64,000 bases of DNA from Oscillospiraceae bacterium. GTDB lineage: Bacteria > Bacillota > Clostridia > Oscillospirales > Acutalibacteraceae. Location of the stretch: NCBI GenBank assembly GCA_029219165.1, contig JAQXSW010000001.1, positions 1-64,000 of the forward strand, in the 5' to 3' direction. Position 1 is the stretch's first letter; each line of letters opens with the position of its first letter. The position numbers and the translations under genes were made by a program. Below the pieces are notes generated by a model. It had not been told where the DNA came from and did no database searches. It saw only the letters and a program-made list of their open reading frames with translations. Shown here in pieces: positions 15,630-24,210 of this stretch.

Positions 15630-15664
15630 TCACCCCATAAACTTAATAAAAGTTTATGAGGTGA
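15630..15664 (-). terminator. terminator-like hairpin between yajC and TIGR04086 gene
   Basis: On the minus strand TCACC-T-CATAAACTT / AAGTTTATG-G-GGTGA with loop TTATT, then seven Ts. The distal arm contains the Shine-Dalgarno of the next gene and the T tract ends at its ATG. Confidence 0.8.
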
Positions 15665-15683
15665 AAAAATTAATTATGAATTA

Positions 15684-16103
15684 TTATTTTTTAGCCTTTG
15701 CTGCTTTCTTCTCTTCTTTAGCCTTTTTTGCAGCAGCAATCTTAGCATTTTGAGCTTCTTTATCCTTAGCTTCTTTTGTAATATTCTTTGCAATAGCTGT
15801 CTTTGTGAAACGGATTTTATTTCTGTCAGCACCGGTTTCAATTACTACAGAATCCTCTTTAACAGTAACAACCCTACCAATAATACCTCCAATTGTAAGA
15901 ACTTCATCTCCAATTGAAAGGTTGTCACGCATTTCTTGCTCTGCATTTCTCTGCTTTTTGTCTTTACGAGAAATTAAGAACATGTATCCAATCATGAATG
16001 CCATGAAAAGAACGAGCATAAGAGTCATGCTTCCGCCGCCCTGCTGTCCGTTTTGAGTAGCAGCCTGGCTGCTCATATTAAGTAAAATAGCTGAAAAATC
16101 CAT
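15684..16103 (-). CDS. yajC: YajC, preprotein translocase accessory subunit
   Basis: 139 residues: a short glutamine/glycine-rich N-terminus, one membrane helix (about 25-44), the conserved 'RKDKKQRNAEQEMRDNLSIGDEVLTIGGIIG' segment, and an Ala/Lys/Glu-rich tail. YajC associates with SecDF-SecYEG in the membrane. It is downstream of tgt, the standard order queA-tgt-yajC. AGGTAAC precedes the ATG. Confidence 0.95.
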   Translation of the reverse strand: MDFSAILLNMSSQAATQNGQQGGGSMTLMLVLFMAFMIGYMFLISRKDKKQRNAEQEMRDNLSIGDEVLTIGGIIGRVVTVKEDSVVIETGADRNKIRFTKTAIAKNITKEAKDKEAQNAKIAAAKKAKEEKKAAKAKK

Positions 16104-16154
16104 TTTGTTACCTCCAAATAAGTCGAAAAATATATACTTGTATATTTTAACAGA

Positions 16155-17285
16155 TTATATTCTTGTGTCAAGAATATCAACATATTTATTATGGAATTCC
16201 TCAAATGTATCGTTATCTAACGAATTTCTAATTTCCTGCATAAGATTATTATAGAAATATAGATTATGAGTTACACAGAGTCTCATTCCAAGAACTTCTT
16301 TTGCTTTAAGAAGATGTCTTATATATGCCCTAGAATGTTTTTGGCATGTCGGACAGTTACATCCTATTTCAATTGGACGTTCATCTCTTTCATATTTTGC
16401 ATTATTAATATTAATAATTCCGTTCCATGTATTAAGATGTCCATGACGTGCATTTCTGCTTGGCATTACACAATCAAATAAATCTACACCTCTATATACT
16501 CCTTCAATGATATTACCCGGGGTACCAACTCCCATCAAATATCTAATTTTATTCTCAGGAGCAATAGGATTTACTGCAGAAATAATTCTATACATATCCT
16601 CTTTTGGTTCCCCAACTGCAAGTCCACCAATTGCATAACCATCAAGGTCAAGTTTTGCAATTTCTTCCATATGTTTCATACGTAGATCATCATAAGTACA
16701 ACCTTGGTTAATACCAAATAAAAGCTGATTTTTGTTTATTGTATCATAACATGAATTTAAGCGATCCATTTCCTCTTTACAACGAATTAACCATCTGGTA
16801 GTACGTTCACAAGACTCTTTTGCATAATTATATGTTGCAGGATTTTTAACACATTCATCAAATGCCATTGCAATTGTTGAACCGAGATTGGATTGAATTT
16901 TTATGCTTTCTTCAGGGCCCATAAAAATATGATGCCCATCAATATGACAGTTAAAGTCTACGCCTTCTTCGCTTATTTTACGAAGTTTTGAGAGTGAAAA
17001 TACTTGAAATCCACCACTGTCTGTAAGAATTGGACCGTCCCATCCTGTAAATTTATGAAGTCCACCAAGATCTTTAATCAATTCATCGCCTGGTCTTACA
17101 TGAAGATGATATGTGTTACAAAGTTGTACCTGACAATTAATATCTTTCAAGTCATAAGCTGAAAGACCACCTTTAATGGCTCCACATGTTGCAACATTTT
17201 GAAAGGCAGGAGTCTGTACAGTACCGTGAACTGTTGTAAATTCACCTCGTCTGGCATTTCCTTGTTTTTTTATTAGTTTATACAT
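16155..17285 (-). CDS. tgt: queuine tRNA-ribosyltransferase
   Basis: Exchanges guanine-34 for preQ1 in Asp, Asn, His and Tyr tRNAs. The 376-residue protein shows the substrate loop 'LTDSGGFQVFSL', GGLAVGE, the nucleophile region 'DCVMPSRNARHG', and the zinc site CNCPTC with the later His in 'VTHNLYFYNNL'. It sits 12 bases after queA, whose product acts at the next step of queuosine synthesis. GGAGGACATCA precedes the ATG. Confidence 0.98.
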   Translation of the reverse strand: MYKLIKKQGNARRGEFTTVHGTVQTPAFQNVATCGAIKGGLSAYDLKDINCQVQLCNTYHLHVRPGDELIKDLGGLHKFTGWDGPILTDSGGFQVFSLSKLRKISEEGVDFNCHIDGHHIFMGPEESIKIQSNLGSTIAMAFDECVKNPATYNYAKESCERTTRWLIRCKEEMDRLNSCYDTINKNQLLFGINQGCTYDDLRMKHMEEIAKLDLDGYAIGGLAVGEPKEDMYRIISAVNPIAPENKIRYLMGVGTPGNIIEGVYRGVDLFDCVMPSRNARHGHLNTWNGIININNAKYERDERPIEIGCNCPTCQKHSRAYIRHLLKAKEVLGMRLCVTHNLYFYNNLMQEIRNSLDNDTFEEFHNKYVDILDTRI

Positions 17286-17297
17286 TGATGTCCTCCA

Positions 17298-18323
17298 TTA
17301 TGAAATCATCATAGAATCCCCGAAAGAGAAAAATCTATACTTTTCCAAAACAGCAGTCTTATATGCATTCATTGTTTTATCATATCCAAGGAATGCTGAA
17401 ACAAGCATAATTAACGTACTTTCAGGAAGATGGAAGTTAGTTATTAAAGCATCTATACACTTAAATTTATAACCTGGGTAAATGAAAATGTCTGTTGCTC
17501 CCTCACATTCTCTTATTCCCTCTTCACTGTTTGCTACAGATTCAAGAGTTCTGCAAGAGGTTGTACCAACAGCAATAACTCTTCCTCCTGATTTTTTTGT
17601 GTTTAGAATTAGATCAGCCGTTTCCTTTGGCATCCAGTAATGTTCAGAATGCATTTTATGGTCCTCAATATTATCAGCCTTAACAGGCCTGAATGTTCCA
17701 AGACCAACATGAAGTGTTACATAGCCAATATTTATTCCGGCATTTTTTATTTTTTCCAGTAATTCAGGTGTAAAGTGAAGACCGGCTGTAGGAGCCGCGG
17801 CCGAACCCGGAGTCTTATTATAGACAGTTTGATATCTTTCTTTATCCTCTAAAGCTTCAGTTATATAATGCGGAAGTGGCATTTGTCCAATTTCATCCAA
17901 TATGTTAAAGAAGTTTCCGGTGAATTCAAATTTAACTACTCTGTTTCCGTCATCCTTTACATCAGTTACTTCAGCAAAAAGTTTTCCCTCTCCAAAAGAA
18001 AAACGGCTTCCGGTACGAGCCTTTTTACCGGGTCCTGTAATACATTCCCACTCATCTACACCAAGTTGAGTTAAAAGTAAAAATTCTACAACAGCACCAG
18101 TACCCTCTTTAACTCCATAAAGCCTGCATGGTAATACTCTAGTATTGTTGAGAATTAAACAGTCTCCGGGCCTTAAATAATCAAGAACATCAGAAAAATG
18201 TCTGTGCTCAAGTTCACCTGAATTCTTATCAACATGAAGAAGTCTTGAGGCATCTCTTTGTTTCAGTGGATGCTGAGCAATCAATTCTTCTGGTAATTCG
18301 TAGAAGAAATCGGATTTTTTCAT
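17298..18323 (-). CDS. queA: S-adenosylmethionine:tRNA ribosyltransferase-isomerase
   Basis: Transfers the ribosyl moiety of SAM to 7-aminomethyl-7-deazaguanine in tRNA to give epoxyqueuosine. 341 residues, typical length. Motifs include '[19 protein letters not shown]' at the N-terminus, '[17 protein letters not shown]', 'GLGTFRPV' and '[13 protein letters not shown]'. It heads the minus-strand unit queA-tgt-yajC-TIGR04086-spoIIM. AAAGGTGAG lies before the ATG. Confidence 0.98.
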   Translation of the reverse strand: MKKSDFFYELPEELIAQHPLKQRDASRLLHVDKNSGELEHRHFSDVLDYLRPGDCLILNNTRVLPCRLYGVKEGTGAVVEFLLLTQLGVDEWECITGPGKKARTGSRFSFGEGKLFAEVTDVKDDGNRVVKFEFTGNFFNILDEIGQMPLPHYITEALEDKERYQTVYNKTPGSAAAPTAGLHFTPELLEKIKNAGINIGYVTLHVGLGTFRPVKADNIEDHKMHSEHYWMPKETADLILNTKKSGGRVIAVGTTSCRTLESVANSEEGIRECEGATDIFIYPGYKFKCIDALITNFHLPESTLIMLVSAFLGYDKTMNAYKTAVLEKYRFFSFGDSMMIS

Positions 18324-18366
18324 TAAAAACTCACCTTTAAACTTTGAAAATTCGTTGGATTTATAA

Positions 18367-18395
18367 TTGACTTTAAAAATCTATTGTTATATATT
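18367..18395 (+). promoter_or_regulatory. sigma-A promoter of asd-dapA-dapB
   Basis: TTGACT (18367-18372), a 17-bp spacer, TATATT (18390-18395). Transcription would start near 18402, about 110 bases before asd. Confidence 0.7.
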
Positions 18396-18407
18396 AGTTA
18401 CTAATAT
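18391..18407. promoter_or_regulatory. 17-bp palindrome over the asd promoter -10
   Basis: ATATTAGT-T-ACTAATAT is a perfect palindrome that starts in the -10 element and covers the predicted start. This is a good position for a repressor of lysine/diaminopimelate synthesis. I recognise no regulator family from the motif. Confidence 0.5.
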
Positions 18408-18510
18408 TTTATTAAATATATAAGTAAATAACTTTTAAACATTATATTGCAAAGTTTATTGGTTTACAACTTAAAATTTTAGCATATTATTCTTTTGGAG
18501 GTATTTTCTA

Positions 18511-19593
18511 ATGAAACAGTACAATGTAGGCATTATTGGAGCTACAGGAATGGTTGGACAACGTTTTGCTACAATCCTTGAAAACCATCCATGGTTTAAT
18601 GTTAAGGTCCTTGCAGCAAGTGCTCGTTCTGCCGGTAAAACATATAAAGAGGCAGTAGGTGACCGTTGGGCTATGCCTGTTCCAATGCCAAAAACAATGG
18701 AAAACATTATTATAATGGACGCAGAGGCAGACATTGAAAAAATTGCGGGAATGGTAGATTTCGTATTCTGTGCAGTTAACCTTACAAAAGAAGAAACCAA
18801 GAAACTTGAAGAAAAATATGCAAAAGCTGAATGTCCTGTTGTTTCAAATAACAGTGCTAACAGACATACACCGGATGTACCAATGGTAATACCGGAAATA
18901 AATGCTGATCACATTAAAATAATTGACGCTCAAAGAAAACGTCTTGGAACAAAAAGAGGCTTTGTTGCAGTTAAATCTAACTGTTCACTTCAAAGCTATG
19001 TTCCGGCCCTCTACCCTCTTGATGAAGAATTTGGAGTTGAGGATGTTTTAGTATGTACATATCAAGCAATTTCAGGTGCAGGAAAGACATTTGATACATG
19101 GCCGGAAATGATAGACAATGTAATTCCATATATTGGAGGAGAAGAAGAGAAGTCAGAAAAAGAACCACTCAAAATTTGGGGTAAAGTTGAGGGAAATGAA
19201 ATAATTCCTGCAACAAAGCCTCACTTTACAGCACAGTGCCTTCGCGTAGCTGTTACTGACGGCCACATGGCAGCTGTATTTGTACGCTTCAAGAATAAGC
19301 CTTCAAAAGAGCAGATTCTTGAAAAGTGGGAATCTTTCAAGGGAAAAGCTCAGGAGCTTGACCTCCCATCTGCTCCTAAGCAGTTCCTCTATTACTTCAA
19401 TGAGGATAATCTTCCTCAGACAAAACTTCAGAGAAATCTTGAAGGCGGAATGGCTATTTCATGTGGCCGTCTCCGCGAAGACACACAATACGACTATAAG
19501 TTTGTTTGTCTTTCACACAATACACTTCGTGGTGCTGCAGGTGGAGCTGTTCTTCTTGCAGAACTTCTCTGTGCTGAAGGCTACATGGATTGA
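18511..19593 (+). CDS. asd: aspartate-semialdehyde dehydrogenase
   Basis: Reduces aspartyl phosphate to aspartate semialdehyde, the branch point to lysine, diaminopimelate, threonine and methionine. 360 residues with the NADP-binding GATGMVGQRF at the N-terminus and the catalytic cysteine in 'KSNCSLQSY'. The length and the 'SNNSANRHTPDVPMVIPEIN' segment fit the archaeal/fungal-like type II enzyme rather than the usual 330-residue bacterial form. TTGGAGG precedes the ATG. It leads the dap operon. Confidence 0.96.
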   Translation: MKQYNVGIIGATGMVGQRFATILENHPWFNVKVLAASARSAGKTYKEAVGDRWAMPVPMPKTMENIIIMDAEADIEKIAGMVDFVFCAVNLTKEETKKLEEKYAKAECPVVSNNSANRHTPDVPMVIPEINADHIKIIDAQRKRLGTKRGFVAVKSNCSLQSYVPALYPLDEEFGVEDVLVCTYQAISGAGKTFDTWPEMIDNVIPYIGGEEEKSEKEPLKIWGKVEGNEIIPATKPHFTAQCLRVAVTDGHMAAVFVRFKNKPSKEQILEKWESFKGKAQELDLPSAPKQFLYYFNEDNLPQTKLQRNLEGGMAISCGRLREDTQYDYKFVCLSHNTLRGAAGGAVLLAELLCAEGYMD

Positions 19594-19608
19594 GAGGAGT
19601 AAATTATT

Positions 19609-20499
19609 ATGTCAAACACACCAATCTTTACTGGTGCCGGAGTTGCAATTGTCACTCCATTTGATAAATACGGTAATATTAATTACGACAAACTAGGCGA
19701 ACTTATTGAAAGACAGATTGCCGGAAATACAGATGCCATTATTATTTGTGGTACTACAGGTGAATCTGCAGCTCTTGATGCAGTTGAACATATTCAAGCT
19801 GTAAAATACACCGTTGAAAAGGTTAATAAAAGAGTACCTGTTATTGCCGGTACTGGTTCAAATGACACTGCTTTCGGTGTAAAAATCTCAAATGAGGCTG
19901 AAAAAGCCGGAGCAGACGCTCTTCTTATGGTTACACCTTACTACAATAAGACATCTCAATCAGGACTTATCAGACACTATAATTACATTGCAGATAGAGT
20001 TTCTGCTCCTATTATTCTCTACAATGTTCCAAGTAGAACCGGTGTTAATATTAAGCCGGAGACTTATGCTGAGCTTTGTCAGCATGAAAGAATTGTTGCA
20101 ACAAAAGAAGCAAATGGTGACATTGCTGCCCTTGCAAAAACAATCCGTCTTTGTGGTGACAAACTTGACATTTATTGTGGAAATGACGACCAAACAACTG
20201 CATTTATGGCACTTGGTGCCAAGGGTGTAATTTCGGTTCTTTCAAATGTTTGTCCTGAGGTTGCATATAAAATTGCATCGCTCTGTCTTGAAGGGGATAT
20301 TAAGGGTTCTGCCGAACTTCAAATAAAATATCTTGATTTAATAAACAAACTATTTATGGATGTTAATCCAATTCCGGTTAAAGAAGCTATGAACTTAATG
20401 GGATTTGATTGTGGTGAATGTAGAATGCCTTTAGCACCACTTGTTCCGGCTGATCATGATATCTTAGTTAACACACTCAAACAATACAATATTATTTAA
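19609..20499 (+). CDS. dapA: 4-hydroxy-tetrahydrodipicolinate synthase
   Basis: Condenses pyruvate with aspartate semialdehyde. 296 residues, TIM barrel: GTTGESAAL pyruvate-binding loop, the Tyr of 'YNVPSRTGVN', and the Schiff-base lysine in 'IVATKEANGD'. It follows asd by 15 bases with GAGAGGAG as ribosome site and is followed by dapB. Its product is also the route to dipicolinate in spores. Confidence 0.98.
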   Translation: MSNTPIFTGAGVAIVTPFDKYGNINYDKLGELIERQIAGNTDAIIICGTTGESAALDAVEHIQAVKYTVEKVNKRVPVIAGTGSNDTAFGVKISNEAEKAGADALLMVTPYYNKTSQSGLIRHYNYIADRVSAPIILYNVPSRTGVNIKPETYAELCQHERIVATKEANGDIAALAKTIRLCGDKLDIYCGNDDQTTAFMALGAKGVISVLSNVCPEVAYKIASLCLEGDIKGSAELQIKYLDLINKLFMDVNPIPVKEAMNLMGFDCGECRMPLAPLVPADHDILVNTLKQYNII

Positions 20500-20528
20500 A
20501 TTCCATTAAAAAATAAAGGATGTTTCAA

Positions 20529-21284
20529 ATGACACAGATTTTACTTAACGGATGCTTAGGTAAGATGGGTAAAATGATTATTGACTCTGTTAAGGAAAGA
20601 GAAGACTGTGAAATAATTGCCGGTGTCGACTACAAATTACCGGAAATTCCACTCTCCTTCCCTGTTTATACAGATTTTACAAGTATAACTGAAAAACCAA
20701 ATGTAGTAATTGATTTTTCAAACCCATCTGCAATTCCGTCACTTTTGAAATTTGCAACTGAAAACAAAATACCTGCTGTTATTTGTACAACAGGACTTAC
20801 TGAAGATATGTTAGATGAAATACATGCAGCTTCAGAAATAGTTCCGATTTTTTTCTCAGCAAATATGTCCCTTGGAGTAAACTTAATATGCGAACTTGCC
20901 AAAAAAGCTGCAAGCGTTCTATATCCTGATTTCAATATTGAAATAATTGAACAGCATCATAACCAGAAATTAGATGCCCCAAGTGGCACCGCACTTATGA
21001 TTGCAGATGAAATTTCTTCTGTTCTCCCAAATGTGCCTGAATATGAATTTGACAGACACTCAAAACGCGAGAAACGTCCGGTAGAACAAATTGGAATTCA
21101 TAGTATTAGAGCAGGTACAATTGTTGGTGAACATGAAATTCTTTTTGGTGGTAAAGATGAAATAATTAAACTATCACACACTGCAATGTCACGTGAAGTT
21201 TTTGCAACCGGTGCAATTAATGCAGCAATTTTTATTACAAATCAAAAACCGGGTATCTACTCAATGAAAGAAATGTTAAATTGA
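20529..21284 (+). CDS. dapB: 4-hydroxy-tetrahydrodipicolinate reductase
   Basis: Second step of the lysine branch. 251 residues; the nucleotide loop reads NGCLGKMGK, and the catalytic region is 'EQHHNQKLDAPSGTA'. I start at ATG 20529, because the track ATG 20520 touches the AAAGGA ribosome site with no spacer. A strong terminator begins a few bases after the stop and ends the asd-dapA-dapB unit. Confidence 0.97.
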   Translation: MTQILLNGCLGKMGKMIIDSVKEREDCEIIAGVDYKLPEIPLSFPVYTDFTSITEKPNVVIDFSNPSAIPSLLKFATENKIPAVICTTGLTEDMLDEIHAASEIVPIFFSANMSLGVNLICELAKKAASVLYPDFNIEIIEQHHNQKLDAPSGTALMIADEISSVLPNVPEYEFDRHSKREKRPVEQIGIHSIRAGTIVGEHEILFGGKDEIIKLSHTAMSREVFATGAINAAIFITNQKPGIYSMKEMLN

Positions 21285-21287
21285 CAA

Positions 21288-21323
21288 AACCCCTAGTTCA
21301 AACTGAACTAGGGGTTATTTTTA
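21288..21323. terminator. bidirectional terminator between dapB and the GME-fold gene
   Basis: AACCCCTAGTTCA / TGAACTAGGGGTT, a 13-bp stem with a 3-nt loop, ATTTTTAT on the plus side and TTTTG on the minus side. It serves both converging units. Confidence 0.9.
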
Positions 21324-22019
21324 TAATAGAATTATTCCTCCAATGTCTAAGAGTGGATTATCAGATAATTCAACAATATTTTTTTTAAATTTACTTGTAA
21401 ATATTTTTATCTTTTCATAATCGGGGTGAGAAGAAATATTACCAAAGAAATAAACAGAATCATTAATTAGGGCGCTAGAACCTCCTATAAAGCCATAATC
21501 ATAACCTTTAAGTGTTACTTCCCCTTTAGTGATTAAAAGTGCTTCTATGCCTTTATGAGAAGAACATATGTCGTAAATTGATTTGTCTTCAGTTATTATT
21601 GCAGGTTCTTCATTAGAAACGACACAAATTGAGCACTTTGTATATCCCTGATTTACATTAATAATTTCAAGGCCAATTGTATTTGCATATTCCAACAAAT
21701 CTTTTGAAATATACTTTTCGTTACAAATAAAATAATTTCCTATTTGGCAAGCATTTAAATATGCATCTTTTGGATATTTATTTCCCAATCTTTCTTTTAT
21801 AACTGAATTATCATAATTTGATGTATATTCTAAAATGTTTTTTGATTCTTCAGTAACGAAAATATGATTATCAGAAAAAACAAATGCCATTTGGTCAATA
21901 TGATGTTCTGTGGCAGTCGGTAATGTGTAGCAAGAACCAACTTCAATTAAATTTATATTATGATATAAAAAAGCTGTTTTGAGCCACTCAGGAGCTTTTC
22001 CGCAAAGTGCATTAATCAT
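21321..22019 (-). CDS. DUF6873-like protein, putative GME (pentein) fold
   Basis: 232 residues. The motifs 'YPKDAYLNACQIGNYFI', 'VNQGYTKCSICVV', 'GYDYGFIGGSSALI' and 'HPDYEKI' match, as I recall it, a clostridial family assigned to the guanidino-modifying-enzyme fold. The cysteine in GYTKCS sits where pentein enzymes often carry a catalytic Cys, but no activity is established. The start overlaps the radA stop by 4 bases, so it is cotranscribed with radA and cwlD. Confidence 0.6.
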   Translation of the reverse strand: MINALCGKAPEWLKTAFLYHNINLIEVGSCYTLPTATEHHIDQMAFVFSDNHIFVTEESKNILEYTSNYDNSVIKERLGNKYPKDAYLNACQIGNYFICNEKYISKDLLEYANTIGLEIINVNQGYTKCSICVVSNEEPAIITEDKSIYDICSSHKGIEALLITKGEVTLKGYDYGFIGGSSALINDSVYFFGNISSHPDYEKIKIFTSKFKKNIVELSDNPLLDIGGIILL

Positions 22020-23389
22020 ACAACTGCCTCAAATGCTTGACTAATATATTTAACTCCAACAATATCAATTTTATCAAACATATTCTTTGAAATACTCTTT
22101 AAATTGTCCTTTGGAACAATTACTCGTTTGAAACCGAGACGTGCTGCTTCATTTACTCTTTGTTCACAATGACTAACTGACCTAATTTCACCGGCAAGAC
22201 CAATTTCACCAAAAGCTAAAACATCTTCCCTTACAACTTCGTCCTTAAGACTTGAAACAAGGGCAAGAGCCACTGACAAATCGGATGCAGGTTCATTAAG
22301 TTTTAAACCACCAATAACATTTAAATAAATATCAGCATTAGAAAAATAATAACCACCACGTTTTTCCAAAACAGCCAAAATCATATATATTCTATTGTAA
22401 TCAAAACCATTACACATTCGGCGTGGATTACCAAAACTTGAAGGTGTAACAAGTCCTTGAACCTCAGCCATAATTGGTCTTGTACCCTCCATAATACATG
22501 CAACACAGGATCCGGATGAATTTTGAGGACGACCAGATAACATCATCATTGACGGATTTTCAACTTGTTTAAGACCGGTATCCAGCATTTCAAATACACC
22601 TATTTCATTAGTAGAACCAAAACGGTTTTTAACTGCTCTAAGAATTCTATAAGAAAGATTTCTTTCTCCTTCAAAATAAAGAACAGCATCTACAATGTGT
22701 TCTAACACTTTAGGTCCTGCAATATTTCCGTCTTTATTTACATGACCAACAATAATTACTGGAATATTTAAATCTTTAGCATTTCTCATAATAAAATTAG
22801 TTGACTCTCGAACCTGAGTTATGCTTCCGCAAGATGATGAAATTTCCGTTAGCATTACGGTTTGAATTGAATCTATGATTACAAGATCAGGTTTTTCCGC
22901 CTTCATATGCTCGGTAATTATTTCAACATCTGTTTCACTCATGACAAAAAGATTTGGTGTATTTACTCCCAATCTATCTGCTCTAAGTTTTATTTGATGA
23001 GCAGACTCCTCTCCTGAAACATATAGTATTTTTAATTCGTTACCAAGGTACTGACATACTTGAAGAAGTATTGTACTTTTACCAATGCCCGGATCGCCCG
23101 ATAAAAGTACAAGTGAACCTTTTACAAGACCTCCACCCAATACACGATCAAATTCTGAAAGTCCTGTTTTATATCTGTGTTCTTTATCAGCCTGAATTTC
23201 ACCTATTTGCCTAGAAACACCACGACTTTTTACTCCTGAACTCAACTTTGCAATGGATGCAGGCGTTGAACTTCTTATTTCCTCATTCATAGTGTCCCAC
23301 TCATTACACTGTGGACAGCGACCTAGCCACTTTGGTGTTTCATAACCACAATTATTGCAAATATAAATTGATTTTAATTTTGATGCCAT
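22016..23389 (-). CDS. radA: DNA repair protein RadA
   Basis: 457 residues with the three RadA parts. These are a four-cysteine zinc finger (CNNCG ... CPQCNEW, residues 11-28), a RecA-like ATPase with Walker A GDPGIGKST (98-106) and the RadA-specific KNRFG, and a C-terminal Lon-like domain. It drives branch migration in recombination. It follows cwlD by one base. Confidence 0.98.
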   Translation of the reverse strand: MASKLKSIYICNNCGYETPKWLGRCPQCNEWDTMNEEIRSSTPASIAKLSSGVKSRGVSRQIGEIQADKEHRYKTGLSEFDRVLGGGLVKGSLVLLSGDPGIGKSTILLQVCQYLGNELKILYVSGEESAHQIKLRADRLGVNTPNLFVMSETDVEIITEHMKAEKPDLVIIDSIQTVMLTEISSSCGSITQVRESTNFIMRNAKDLNIPVIIVGHVNKDGNIAGPKVLEHIVDAVLYFEGERNLSYRILRAVKNRFGSTNEIGVFEMLDTGLKQVENPSMMMLSGRPQNSSGSCVACIMEGTRPIMAEVQGLVTPSSFGNPRRMCNGFDYNRIYMILAVLEKRGGYYFSNADIYLNVIGGLKLNEPASDLSVALALVSSLKDEVVREDVLAFGEIGLAGEIRSVSHCEQRVNEAARLGFKRVIVPKDNLKSISKNMFDKIDIVGVKYISQAFEAVV

Positions 23390-23390
23390 A

Positions 23391-24125
23391 TTACTCTTCC
23401 TTATTTAAATAATCCATGATTCCATTATATATTGAAACAGACATTTTGTCTCTATATTCCTCGGTTTTTAAAAGTTTTAATTCTTCATTATTTGATATAA
23501 ATCCGCATTCAACTAAAACAGCCGGAACAGTTGCATTATACAGTAGAAAAATGCTACTACCGGATTTTTTTATTTTTCTATCATTTTCTTTTTGTATCTC
23601 ATTCTTTATTCTATTTTGAATAAAAGATGCAAGAATAATACTTTCCTCATTATTTGGAGAATAAAAGGTTTGTGCTCCCTTACAGCTACTGTCAGCAAAT
23701 TTATTCATATGAATGCTGACAAATATACAGCTTTTAGTGTTTTCTATCATTGAAAATCTATTATGTATATCTGATACTTTCTTCTCTCTTACTGTTTTTG
23801 CTTCATCAGAGTGAAGAGAGATATCAGAAGTTCTAGTTAATACAACATTGACACCATTTTGCTTTAGCAAGTTTGCAACTTTTAAAGCAACATCTAAATT
23901 TAGATTCTTTTCTAAAGTTCCGTCTACTCCAACAGCGCCACCATCTTCACCACCATGACCTGCATCTATTATAACAGTTAGTACGGTACTATCTTCCGTA
24001 CTGTTACCGGAAGCCAAATTTACCTTTTGAGTTATTGAAATTAATATAAAACAAAGTGGAATTAGAAATAAAAAACCCAAAAATGATGCTATAAAGTTTT
24101 CATAACGTGTAATAAGACCCATCAT
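23391..24125 (-). CDS. cwlD: N-acetylmuramoyl-L-alanine amidase, CwlD-like
   Basis: Amidase_3 zinc enzyme of 244 residues behind one N-terminal membrane helix. The zinc ligands are visible as 'IIDAGHGGEDGGA' (His), 'TLEKNLNLDVA' (Glu) and 'VSIHMNKF' (His), with the catalytic Glu in 'VECGFISN'. CwlD makes muramic-delta-lactam in the spore cortex, and the length and anchor fit. Start choice is open: GTG 24131, ATG 24125 or ATG 24122. The start region pairs with upstream sequence in a perfect 10-bp stem (24119-24150). Confidence 0.88.
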   Translation of the reverse strand: MMGLITRYENFIASFLGFLFLIPLCFILISITQKVNLASGNSTEDSTVLTVIIDAGHGGEDGGAVGVDGTLEKNLNLDVALKVANLLKQNGVNVVLTRTSDISLHSDEAKTVREKKVSDIHNRFSMIENTKSCIFVSIHMNKFADSSCKGAQTFYSPNNEESIILASFIQNRIKNEIQKENDRKIKKSGSSIFLLYNATVPAVLVECGFISNNEELKLLKTEEYRDKMSVSIYNGIMDYLNKEE

Positions 24126-24150
24126 ATTCACCCATAAAATAATATGATGG
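24119..24150 (-). promoter_or_regulatory. stem-loop covering the cwlD start codons
   Basis: On the minus strand CCATCATATT, 12-nt loop ATTTTATGGGTG, AATATGATGG: a perfect 10-bp stem. Both ATG start candidates lie in the 3' arm, and the GGGTG ribosome-like site is in the loop. Likely translational masking. Confidence 0.5.
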
Positions 24151-24174
24151 AAAAAAGTATATTATTAAAAATTA

Positions 24175-24199
24175 GGCGGCAGTTCACATAACTGCCGCC
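24175..24199 (-). terminator. intrinsic terminator after the lipid kinase gene
   Basis: GGCGGCAGTT / AACTGCCGCC with a 5-nt loop; on the minus strand it is followed by TAATTTTTAAT. Confidence 0.85.
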
Positions 24200-24210
24200 A
24201 TAAATTATAA

